DNA from: an uncultured Clostridia bacterium | GTDB lineage: Bacteria > Bacillota_A > Clostridia > Christensenellales > CAG-138 | Assembly: GCA_946539625.1 (NCBI GenBank) | Contig: CAMNHT010000080.1 | Location: forward strand, 1 to 6,382 | Length of the DNA stretch: 6,382 bases | Direction: 5' to 3' | Shown here: piece by piece, positions 1 through 4,212 of the stretch | Position numbering within the stretch: position 1 is the stretch's first letter | Layout: each line of letters begins with the position of its first letter | Notes under the pieces: generated by a model | What the model was told of the DNA's origin: nothing | Database searches by the model: none | Seen by the model: the letters and a program-made list of their open reading frames with translations, nothing else | Made by a program: the position numbers and the translations under genes

Positions 1-69
1 GAGGATCGCGCCTTTGATGAATTTCCTCGGGTAGTTCGGACGGTATTCTGTGACTTGTTTCTGTTTCAT
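1..69 (-). CDS. Partial small protein, paralogue of the adjacent 97-aa protein (N-terminus only)
   Basis: Only the first 23 codons are in the window; the gene runs off the left edge. They read MKQKQVTEYRPNYPRK followed by FIKGAIL. This aligns without gaps to residues 2-24 of the upstream neighbour (148-441): both have MKQ, an acidic residue then Tyr, Lys/Arg-Pro, an aromatic/His spacer, Tyr-Pro, two basic residues, and basic-Gly before a hydrophobic stretch. The ATG at 69 is preceded by AGGGGAG with a 7-nt spacer, a good ribosome site and the reason for choosing this start. The 78 bp between the two genes contain no clear terminator, so the pair may be co-transcribed. The function is unknown. 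The shared N-terminus suggests a short basic cytoplasmic segment leading into a membrane or export signal. Confidence 0.7.
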   Translation of the reverse strand, partial: MKQKQVTEYRPNYPRKFIKGAIL

Positions 70-147
70 TGCACGTCTCCCCTTTCGGCCGTTCTGTTTA
101 TAAGACAATTCGGCAGGCAAAAGTGTTACATGGTTTTTGAAAAAAGT

Positions 148-441
148 TTACGGCTCGAAGATCGCTACATCGCCCAGCAGCATCGGTTCATCCGGTTCCG
201 GCGTCTCCGTCTCGTCGATCGGGATCAGCCCTTCGGTGTGCAGCTCCTCCGGCGGAACGGTCTCCTGTACGCCCGGTTCGTCGATCGAAACAGCGCCTTC
301 GATCTGCGGTTCGGGGTTTGATACGCGGCAGCCGAGCGTCGTGCCGAGCGTCAGCAGCGCCGCAGCAGCAAGCGTCATGCCTCTTACCGACTTTTTCGGA
401 TAATGCGGTTTGTAATCGTTGAGTTTCTGCTGTTTCATCAT
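148..441 (-). CDS. Small membrane-anchored or lipoprotein-like acidic protein (97 aa), function unknown
   Basis: I do not recognise the family. Residues 1-21 are polar and basic with the motif YKPHYPKK. Residues 22-37 form a hydrophobic Ala/Leu-rich segment ending TTLGC at Cys38, which resembles a lipobox but lacks the usual Leu/Val at -3, so lipidation is uncertain. Residues 39-97 are rich in Pro and acidic residues and contain three copies of a nine-residue motif: EGAVSIDEP (48-56), EGLIPIDET (70-78) and LGDVAIFEP (89-97, the C-terminus). This implies an N-terminal anchor with an extended extracytoplasmic tail. The start is one of two adjacent ATGs (441 and 438); GGGAG lies 5 and 8 nt upstream of them respectively, favouring the second slightly. 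A weak -10-like TATTAT lies at 466-471 without a good -35. The gene follows prs and its terminator, and a paralogue starts 78 bp downstream. Good ribosome site, signal-like segment and a paralogue make it a real gene. Confidence 0.75.
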   Translation of the reverse strand: MMKQQKLNDYKPHYPKKSVRGMTLAAAALLTLGTTLGCRVSNPEPQIEGAVSIDEPGVQETVPPEELHTEGLIPIDETETPEPDEPMLLGDVAIFEP

Positions 442-495
442 CCTGTCTCCCTTGTTTCTTTGTCAATAATACCGCACAAGGTGAAAAAAGGTTGC

Positions 496-525
496 AAAAA
501 GGGGAACAAACACGTTGTCCCCCTT
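496..525 (-). terminator. Rho-independent terminator after prs
   Basis: Nine bases past the prs stop codon, the minus strand forms an 11-bp stem (AAGGGGGACAA with TTGTTCCCCTT, one G-T wobble) around a 5-nt loop. The 3' arm runs into a run of five T, with a second T tract a few bases on. It should end the prs transcript before the small-protein gene at 441. Confidence 0.85.
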
Positions 526-533
526 GATTCCGA

Positions 534-1541
534 TCAGTCGTTGTTCGTTTCGATGCTCATGTCCATCAAACGCTTCAGCACGCGGTGATCGAACATGGAG
601 CTCATCGGCGCGCGGTCATGGATCGTCTTGACCGCCTGCGCAAACATCGGCGCAGCGGAGATCGTGCGGAGCTTGGTGCTCTCGTTCATGAACGGACATT
701 CGAGCGTGTCGGTGGAGACGAGCCATTCGTAGTCGCTGTCCTCGATGCGGCGGACCGCCTTCTGTGTCATGACGTTGTGGGAAAGCGCGCCGTAAACGTG
801 CAATGCACCGTTCTCCTTGAGCGCTCTTGCGACGTCCACAAGCGTGCCGCCCGTGATGGAGAAGTCGTCGACGACGAGGCAGTTCTTGTCCTTGACGTTG
901 CCGATGATGTTCAGCACCTTCGCGTCGCTCTTATGGTCGTAACGCGTCTTGTCGCCGATCGCGACGCTCGCGCCGAGCGCGGTCGCGAACGCATGCGCGC
1001 GCTTTGCGCTGCCGGCGTCGGGCGAAACGACGACGAGATCGTCGTTCACGATGCCCTGCCGCTTGACATACTCAACAAGCAGCGGACGCGCGGAAAGGTG
1101 ATCGACCGGCTTTTTGAAGAAGCCCACGACCTGATCCGCATGCAGGTCCATAAACAGCACACGGTCAACGCCGATCGTCTCGATGCAGTCCGCGCAGACG
1201 CGGGCACGGATCGAAACGCGGGGCTCGTCCTTTTTGTCGCCCTTTGCGTAAGAAAAATACGGAATGATCGCGGTGACGGAGTTTGCGCTGGAACGCTTGA
1301 ACGCGTCGATCCAGAAGAGCAGCTCGGTAAATTCATCGTTCGGCTCTCTGCCGATCGGCTGCACGATATAGACGTCCTTGTCGCGGATGGATTCGTTGAT
1401 GCGGACGAAGATGTTGCCTTCGTCGAACATGATCGTCGTCGCGTCACCCATCTGCGCGCCGAGATAATCGCACATACGCTGTGCAAACGGCTTGCCCGTT
1501 CTGCCTGCAAAGATCTTGATGATTCCGGATCCCGTATACAT
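534..1541 (-). CDS. prs: Ribose-phosphate pyrophosphokinase (PRPP synthetase), variant active-site motifs
   Basis: Makes PRPP from ribose-5-phosphate and ATP in the cytoplasm, feeding purine, pyrimidine, histidine, tryptophan and NAD synthesis. The 335-aa product has the family's two-lobed phosphoribosyltransferase layout: KIFAG near residue 9, an Asp-Leu-His-Ala metal/ATP motif (132-135), VDHLSARPL (146-154), SPDAGSAKRA (173-182, where classical enzymes have SPDHGG), the catalytic flexible-loop Lys198 and Arg200 (KTR for the usual KRR), and the ribose-5-phosphate loop DDFSITGGT (225-233). Differences from textbook enzymes are FDEGN (39-43) for FSDGE, KGDKKDEPR (100-108) for RQDRKARSR, and Ile229 where DDIIDTAGT has its third Asp. 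A C-terminal tail of about 15 residues follows the usual end. The start at 1541 has AAGGGG 6 nt upstream and begins the conserved fold; the open frame continues to 1604 but overlaps the promoter. It is probably monocistronic, with its own promoter and terminator. Confidence 0.95.
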   Translation of the reverse strand: MYTGSGIIKIFAGRTGKPFAQRMCDYLGAQMGDATTIMFDEGNIFVRINESIRDKDVYIVQPIGREPNDEFTELLFWIDAFKRSSANSVTAIIPYFSYAKGDKKDEPRVSIRARVCADCIETIGVDRVLFMDLHADQVVGFFKKPVDHLSARPLLVEYVKRQGIVNDDLVVVSPDAGSAKRAHAFATALGASVAIGDKTRYDHKSDAKVLNIIGNVKDKNCLVVDDFSITGGTLVDVARALKENGALHVYGALSHNVMTQKAVRRIEDSDYEWLVSTDTLECPFMNESTKLRTISAAPMFAQAVKTIHDRAPMSSMFDHRVLKRLMDMSIETNND

Positions 1542-1569
1542 TTTGTTCCCCTTGCCCCTTTTCAGTGAT

Positions 1570-1586
1570 ATTTGCTCATAGCAAAT
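1570..1586 (-). repeat. Inverted repeat at the predicted prs transcription start
   Basis: A perfect 7-bp inverted repeat, ATTTGCT-cat-AGCAAAT, begins 3 bp downstream of the prs -10 box and so covers the expected +1. In RNA it would be a small hairpin at the extreme 5' end; in DNA it could be an operator. Neither role is shown by the sequence alone. Confidence 0.45.
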
Positions 1587-1588
1587 AA

Positions 1589-1617
1589 AGTATAGCACAC
1601 CCATTCGAAAAGGGCAA
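1589..1617 (-). promoter_or_regulatory. Sigma-A-type promoter of prs (extended -10)
   Basis: On the minus strand the -35 box TTGCCC (1617-1612) is followed by a 17-bp spacer and the -10 box TATACT (1594-1589), with TG one base upstream giving the extended form TGCTATACT. The predicted start is near 1582, giving a leader of about 40 nt to the prs ATG. The same TGCTATACT string serves the mltG promoter. Confidence 0.8.
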
Positions 1618-1629
1618 CCGTTTCGGCAT

Positions 1630-1648
1630 CATTTTCCGACATTTTCCG
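1630..1648 (-). repeat. Two CGGAAAATG direct repeats upstream of the prs promoter
   Basis: The nonamer CGGAAAATG occurs twice on the minus strand (1648-1640 and 1638-1630) with a 10-bp period, about one helical turn, starting 13 bp upstream of the prs -35 box and just after the sigK stop. This spacing is compatible with a pair of regulator half-sites, but no known operator is recognised and the sites may be chance. Confidence 0.35.
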
Positions 1649-1662
1649 GGAGCTGCCCGCAA

Positions 1663-2361
1663 TCAGTTTTCCCGCCCGTTCTCATTGCCGAGTGCCTTGC
1701 GCATCTTTTCCACTGCCTTCTTCTCGATGCGGGAGACGTAGCTTCTCGAAATATCGAGAACATTAGCGACCTCGCGCTGTGCAAGCGGTGCGTTGCCGTT
1801 CAGCCCGAAACGCAGCGTCAGCACGACCTGCTCGCGTTTTGTAAGCACCTTTCGCATCGTATCCGTGATGATCGCGGCGTCGAGGCGGCTTTGCACCTGC
1901 TCGAAGACCGTGTCCGCCTCGGTGCAGACGAGGTCCGCAAGCTTCATCTCGTTCCCTTCCTTGTCCGCGCCGACGGGTTCCTCGATCGAAACGGTCTCGA
2001 CAAGCTTGCGTTCACGTCGAAGACTCATCAGGATCTCGTTTTCGATGCAGCGCGCGGCGTACGCGGACAGCGTGCCCTTCGATTCCGAGAACGTTGAAAC
2101 CGCTTTGATGAGGCCGATCGTGCCGATCGAAATGAGATCCTCACGGTCGCGCTCCGCCTTCTGATACTTTTTTGCGATGTGTGCGCAGAGCCGAAGATTG
2201 TGCACGATGAGTTTTTCCCGCGCTTCTTCGTCGCCCTCGATCAGCCGCTGTACCCATTGATTTTCCTCCTCGGGGCTCAGCGGCTTCGGAAACGAACCGT
2301 TTAATCCGATCGCGCCGACAAACGCGATCGACTGAAACAACAGCCATAAAAAAGAAAACAT
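1663..2361 (-). CDS. sigK: RNA polymerase sporulation sigma factor K (pro-sigma-K)
   Basis: Late mother-cell sigma factor that directs coat, cortex-maturation and germination genes after being freed from a membrane-bound precursor. The 232-aa product starts with a hydrophobic pro-sequence (about 1-21, MFSFLWLLFQSIAFVGAIGL) followed by SFPKPLSPEEE, the layout of pro-sigma-K cleaved by SpoIVFB. Region 2 spans about 47-117, with DLISIGTIGLIKAV (75-88) and YAARCIENEILM (101-112). Region 4 spans about 170-223, with the helix-turn-helix ending ISRSYVSRIEKKA (204-216). The GADKEGNE stretch (131-138) and ISRSYVSRIEK resemble SigK more than SigE. Length is close to the B. subtilis protein. The start at 2361 is chosen because it gives the family N-terminus and has GAGGGGGG (2376-2369) 7 nt upstream. 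The frame stays open to an ATG at 2472, but that extension runs through a repeated hairpin and has no strong ribosome site. The gene is intact, with no skin-like interruption. No terminator is visible before the prs promoter. Confidence 0.92.
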   Translation of the reverse strand: MFSFLWLLFQSIAFVGAIGLNGSFPKPLSPEEENQWVQRLIEGDEEAREKLIVHNLRLCAHIAKKYQKAERDREDLISIGTIGLIKAVSTFSESKGTLSAYAARCIENEILMSLRRERKLVETVSIEEPVGADKEGNEMKLADLVCTEADTVFEQVQSRLDAAIITDTMRKVLTKREQVVLTLRFGLNGNAPLAQREVANVLDISRSYVSRIEKKAVEKMRKALGNENGREN

Positions 2362-2389
2362 ACCCTTTCCCCCCTCAGGGAAGGGTATG
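2348..2389 (-). promoter_or_regulatory. Hairpin covering the sigK ribosome site and start codon
   Basis: On the minus strand CATACCCTT (2389-2381) pairs perfectly with AAGGGTATG (2367-2359), whose last three bases are the sigK ATG. CCC (2380-2378) can extend the stem with three Gs of the Shine-Dalgarno GAGGGGGG. The stem is followed by TTTTCTTTTTT (2358-2348), so it also resembles a terminator. RNA read in from upstream would therefore hide the start codon, and might stop here. The 5' arm also contains CATACCCT, similar to the -10 element of mother-cell sigma-E/sigma-K promoters, though no convincing -35 is present. Pairing is seen directly; regulation is inferred. Confidence 0.55.
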
Positions 2390-2399
2390 TCGAAATTGC
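2360..2399 (-). repeat. 40-bp direct repeat, copy A (sigK-proximal)
   Basis: This copy is identical over 40 bp to 2551-2590. Similarity continues outward: 9 of 10 bases match between 2402-2411 and 2593-2602 (GAAA-A/C-AGAAC). On the other side the flanks differ, although both are T-rich on the minus strand. This copy overlaps the first base positions of sigK and its ribosome site. Confidence 0.95.
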
Positions 2400-2430
2400 T
2401 CGAAAAAGAACAATCGTGCCCGATTAATCC

Positions 2431-2463
2431 GTCAAATGCAGCGACATGTGCGGTGCATTTGAC
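2431..2463 (-). repeat. 10-bp inverted repeat GTCAAATGCA / TGCATTTGAC
   Basis: The perfect 10-bp arms (2431-2440 and 2454-2463) surround a 13-nt loop in which two further G-C pairs are possible. The AAATGC/GCATTT core recurs in the neighbouring inverted repeat at 2470-2512. No T run follows on either strand, so it is not a terminator. Confidence 0.75.
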
Positions 2464-2469
2464 CCCTTT

Positions 2470-2512
2470 CATCTCTGCCGCCCGGAAATGCGCCGCATTT
2501 TAGGCAGAGATG
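2470..2512 (-). repeat. Nested inverted repeat CATCTCTGCC / GGCAGAGATG
   Basis: The outer arms are 10 bp and perfect (2470-2479 with 2503-2512). Inside them a second inverted repeat, AAATGCG (2486-2492) with CGCATTT (2494-2500), makes a two-storey stem. The outer arm contains the upstream in-frame ATG (2472) of the sigK frame, another reason to doubt that ATG as a start. Confidence 0.75.
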
Positions 2513-2519
2513 CAAAACC

Positions 2520-2543
2520 CGCCGGAAAACCTGTTTTCCGGCG
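2520..2543 (-). repeat. 24-bp palindrome CGCCGGAAAAC / GTTTTCCGGCG
   Basis: The 11-bp arms are perfect and separated by only 2 nt, giving a very stable hairpin on either strand. On the minus strand it is followed by GGTTTTGC, a poor T tract; on the plus strand by ATAAAAA. It stands immediately after the T run of the mltG terminator, so it may act as a back-up terminator or RNA 3'-end stabiliser. Confidence 0.75.
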
Positions 2544-2545
2544 AT

Positions 2546-2580
2546 AAAAAATACCCTTTCCCCCCTCAGGGAAGGGTATG
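2546..2580 (-). terminator. Rho-independent terminator downstream of mltG (in repeat copy B)
   Basis: On the minus strand ATACCCTT pairs with AAGGGTAT, extended by CCC/GGG with one bulged A, and the 3' arm runs directly into six T (2551-2546). It lies about 100 bp past the mltG stop. The hairpin is the same sequence that covers the sigK start in repeat copy A, so the two copies appear to do different jobs. Confidence 0.75.
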
Positions 2581-2590
2581 TCGAAATTGC
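2551..2590 (-). repeat. 40-bp direct repeat, copy B (mltG-proximal)
   Basis: Identical to 2360-2399 in the same orientation, with a start-to-start distance of 191 bp. Here the hairpin is followed by an unbroken T run, so this copy works as a terminator. The perfect identity argues for a recent duplication or gene conversion, or for a repeat family dispersed in the genome. Confidence 0.95.
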
Positions 2591-2622
2591 GGGAAACAGA
2601 ACGGTTACCGGTTGACTAAATA

Positions 2623-2656
2623 AGATCCTTCGTCAGCTCCGCCTTTCAGGATGACA
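2623..2656 (-). repeat. Interspersed-repeat-like segment (GTCATCCTGA ... GAAGGATCT)
   Basis: The minus strand reads TGTCATCCTGA, then a GGCGGAGCTGAC interior, then GAAGGATCT, with ATCCT/AGGAT as inverted ends. From memory, sequences of the form TCATCCTGAGC...GAAGGATCT are scattered through intergenic regions of many bacterial genomes, including clostridia. The match is by recall only and no search was possible. It lies just past the mltG stop codon. Confidence 0.5.
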
Positions 2657-2678
2657 CAATTGTATCGCCGCAACGGGT

Positions 2679-3830
2679 TTAATCCCAATATTGCCTGTAC
2701 TTTTCTACGTTCTCCTGATGCTCCTCGTACGTTCGCGCAAAAACGAGCGCACGCGTTTCCTTCGGATTCGCGTTGCAGAAATAGAGATAGCCCTCCGAAA
2801 GGAATTCCTCGTCCGGGTACAGCGCCGCACGGATCGCCGCCGCGCCGGGATTTGAGATCGGCCCGATGGGCAGTCCCGCGTAGCGATAGGTATTGTACGG
2901 CGAGTCAATCGCCATCTCATCCCGGGTGAACACGTAGCGGTCCAGCCCGGTGATGTAATTCAGCGTGGCGCAGGATTCGAGCTTCATGCCCTCTTTGAGA
3001 CGGTTATGAAACACCGCGGAAACCCGGTACATGTCCTCTTCCGTGCTCGCCTCGCGTTCGATGATCGACGCGAGCGTCATGATCTCGTCACGCGTCATGC
3101 CGAGGTCCTCGGCGCGTGCGACCCACTCACCCGTGTAGATCTCGTAATAATGCGTCAGCATCCTGTCGAGGATCTCCTCCGGTGTGGAATCGGCGTAAAT
3201 TTCGTAAGTGTCGGGGAACAGATAACCCTCGAGCGCGTAGCGGCGCTCGCCGGCATTTGCGATTTCGGCAATAAACGGATACTTGGAAAACGCCTCTGCA
3301 TCCCGGCACAGCGCAAGGAATGCCTCTGCGTCGGTCGTGATCGTGTCGCTTTCGCGCAGCGATTTTGCGATGTCCTCGATCGTTCTGCCCTCGATCACGA
3401 CAAGCCGTGTCGTGCGCCTTGCGGGATTGCCCTCGGTCAGCACGTCGACGATCTCGGCAATCGTCATGTTTTTCGAAAGACGGTACGTGCCCGCTTTCAA
3501 GCTGTTCGCCTTGCCGACGAAATCGACATAGACCTTGAACGAAGCGCTGGACGCGATCAGACCCCTTTCATCCTCGCCGCACGCGTGATACAGAAGGTTT
3601 GCGATCTGCCCCGCCGAGGCATTCTGTGGGATCACGATCTCGTACGGCGTCGGATCGTCCGGATCGACGGCGGAGATATAATGCGACAGCACGAAGCGAA
3701 CGGCGACGATCGCGATCACAGCGACAAGACCGATGCTTAAAAGCCACGTGGCGATCGGTCTCGTGTAGTGCCAGAACCGCTGCCATCTGAGGCGCACGGC
3801 GCTGAGTTCGTTTTTGTCCATTCGTTTCAT
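2679..3830 (-). CDS. mltG: Endolytic murein transglycosylase MltG (YceG-like)
   Basis: Membrane-bound lytic transglycosylase that cuts nascent glycan strands inside the chain, helping to terminate peptidoglycan polymerisation. The 383-aa product has a short cytoplasmic N-terminus, one transmembrane helix (about 27-49), a LysM-like subdomain (about 60-115) and the YceG catalytic domain. Motifs in order are LEGYLFPDTY (200-209), SIIEREAS (255-262) with Glu258/Glu260 at the site of the family's catalytic glutamate, VFHNRLKEGMKLES (273-286), NTYRYAGLPIGPISNPG (313-329) and YLYFCNA (348-354). Length is normal for the family. The ATG at 3830 gives the expected N-terminus, and a second ATG lies 9 nt on. 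Neither has a Shine-Dalgarno, and the promoter places +1 at the first ATG, implying leaderless translation. It sits 39 bp after ylbF, an arrangement common in Firmicutes, and read-through from ylbF is possible since no terminator separates them. Confidence 0.93.
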   Translation of the reverse strand: MKRMDKNELSAVRLRWQRFWHYTRPIATWLLSIGLVAVIAIVAVRFVLSHYISAVDPDDPTPYEIVIPQNASAGQIANLLYHACGEDERGLIASSASFKVYVDFVGKANSLKAGTYRLSKNMTIAEIVDVLTEGNPARRTTRLVVIEGRTIEDIAKSLRESDTITTDAEAFLALCRDAEAFSKYPFIAEIANAGERRYALEGYLFPDTYEIYADSTPEEILDRMLTHYYEIYTGEWVARAEDLGMTRDEIMTLASIIEREASTEEDMYRVSAVFHNRLKEGMKLESCATLNYITGLDRYVFTRDEMAIDSPYNTYRYAGLPIGPISNPGAAAIRAALYPDEEFLSEGYLYFCNANPKETRALVFARTYEEHQENVEKYRQYWD

Positions 3831-3836
3831 ACAGTC

Positions 3837-3865
3837 AGTATAGCATGTCCCGCTTCGGATTTCAA
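3837..3865 (-). promoter_or_regulatory. Sigma-A-type promoter of mltG (extended -10)
   Basis: On the minus strand TTGAAA (3865-3860), a 17-bp spacer and TATACT (3842-3837) with an upstream TG form a strong match to the vegetative consensus. Counting the -10 box as -12 to -7 places +1 at 3830, the A of the mltG ATG. The promoter occupies nearly all of the 39-bp gap after ylbF. Confidence 0.7.
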
Positions 3866-3869
3866 GCGC

Positions 3870-4211
3870 TCACGCCTCGAGCGCGCCGAGGTCCAGTCCG
3901 ACGGCTTTTGCAAGGATCTTGTAGATGTCGCCCAAAAGCGCGTTCAGACGATACTCCGCCATAAGGTAGTCCGCCGCATTCCGGTCGAACTGCAAAAGCT
4001 CGCCGAGCTTCTGAAGCTTTTCGATCGTCTCCGTATCCGGCGTTCCCGCGACCGAAGCCGCCTGCGCCTTCATGCGGAGCGCGTAGAACTCGTCCAGCAG
4101 CGCCGCGGTCGCAGGCTGTGCGTAGGCGCGCTCCTTTGTCTCGCGGTATGTCAGATATTCTTCGGATGTCTTGAGCTTGTCCGCAAGTATCCGCGCATCG
4201 TCTAAAAGCAT
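3870..4211 (-). CDS. ylbF: YlbF/YmcA-family protein
   Basis: The 113-aa, mostly helical protein fits the Com_YlbF (formerly DUF964) family: an opening LLDDARILADKLKTSEEY, the YRETKERAY stretch (21-29), a central helix and a FDRNAADYLMAEYRLNALL segment in the C-terminal half, with length typical of the family. In B. subtilis YlbF joins YmcA and YaaT in the Y-complex, which steers RNase Y and affects biofilm, competence and sporulation. Whether this copy does the same is inferred from family membership. The ATG at 4211 has GGAGG (4222-4218) 6 nt upstream, lying inside the last codons of the lipoprotein gene, whose stop ends 1 nt before this start. Translational coupling is therefore likely. Sequence similarity within this family is low, so YlbF versus YmcA subgroup is not certain. 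Confidence 0.8.
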   Translation of the reverse strand: MLLDDARILADKLKTSEEYLTYRETKERAYAQPATAALLDEFYALRMKAQAASVAGTPDTETIEKLQKLGELLQFDRNAADYLMAEYRLNALLGDIYKILAKAVGLDLGALEA

Positions 4212-4212
4212 T

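Larger units (their letters stand above)
2362..2678. other. Structured gene-free region between mltG and sigK
   Basis: No credible gene is present in these 317 bp. On the minus strand, from mltG towards sigK, it holds an interspersed-repeat-like segment, repeat copy B folding as a terminator, a 24-bp near-perfect palindrome, a nested inverted repeat, a further 10-bp inverted repeat and repeat copy A over the sigK start. Such dense pairing suggests accumulated repeat elements or a structured leader or small RNA; the sequence does not decide between them. Confidence 0.7.

Noticed and set aside
70..147. Separate promoter for the left-edge small gene (TATAAA at about 103)
   Set aside because: No acceptable -35 box lies 16-18 bp upstream, so the TATAAA is not enough to call a promoter.
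585..1568. Long plus-strand frame opposite prs (327 codons)
   Set aside because: It mirrors the codon pattern of prs, is full of Arg, Asp and Val typical of an antisense shadow, and has no ribosome site or recognisable domain.
1542..1604. 21-residue N-terminal extension of Prs from an ATG at 1604
   Set aside because: The extra segment overlaps the promoter and predicted transcription start; the ATG at 1541 has a clear ribosome site and begins the conserved domain.
1606..1630. PurR-type PurBox upstream of prs (CCGAAA and TCGAAT strings)
   Set aside because: Only the CGAA core fits; the flanks do not follow the AT-rich PurBox consensus, and the spacing of the two cores is shorter than in known paired boxes.
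1645..1662. Terminator directly after sigK (CGGG-cagct-CCCG)
   Set aside because: The stem is only 4 bp and no T run follows, so it cannot be called a rho-independent terminator.
2362..2472. N-terminal extension of SigK from an upstream in-frame ATG at 2472
   Set aside because: It would add 37 residues not seen in SigK proteins, runs through the repeated hairpin, and its ATG lies in the arm of an inverted repeat with no good ribosome site; the ATG at 2361 has GAGGGGGG at 7 nt.
2348..2600. CRISPR-like array from the repeated 40-mer
   Set aside because: Only two copies, a 151-bp spacer and strong internal hairpins with terminator features; no cas genes.
3006..3740. Plus-strand frame opposite mltG (244 codons)
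   Set aside because: Antisense shadow of an unmistakable MltG; no motif or ribosome site.
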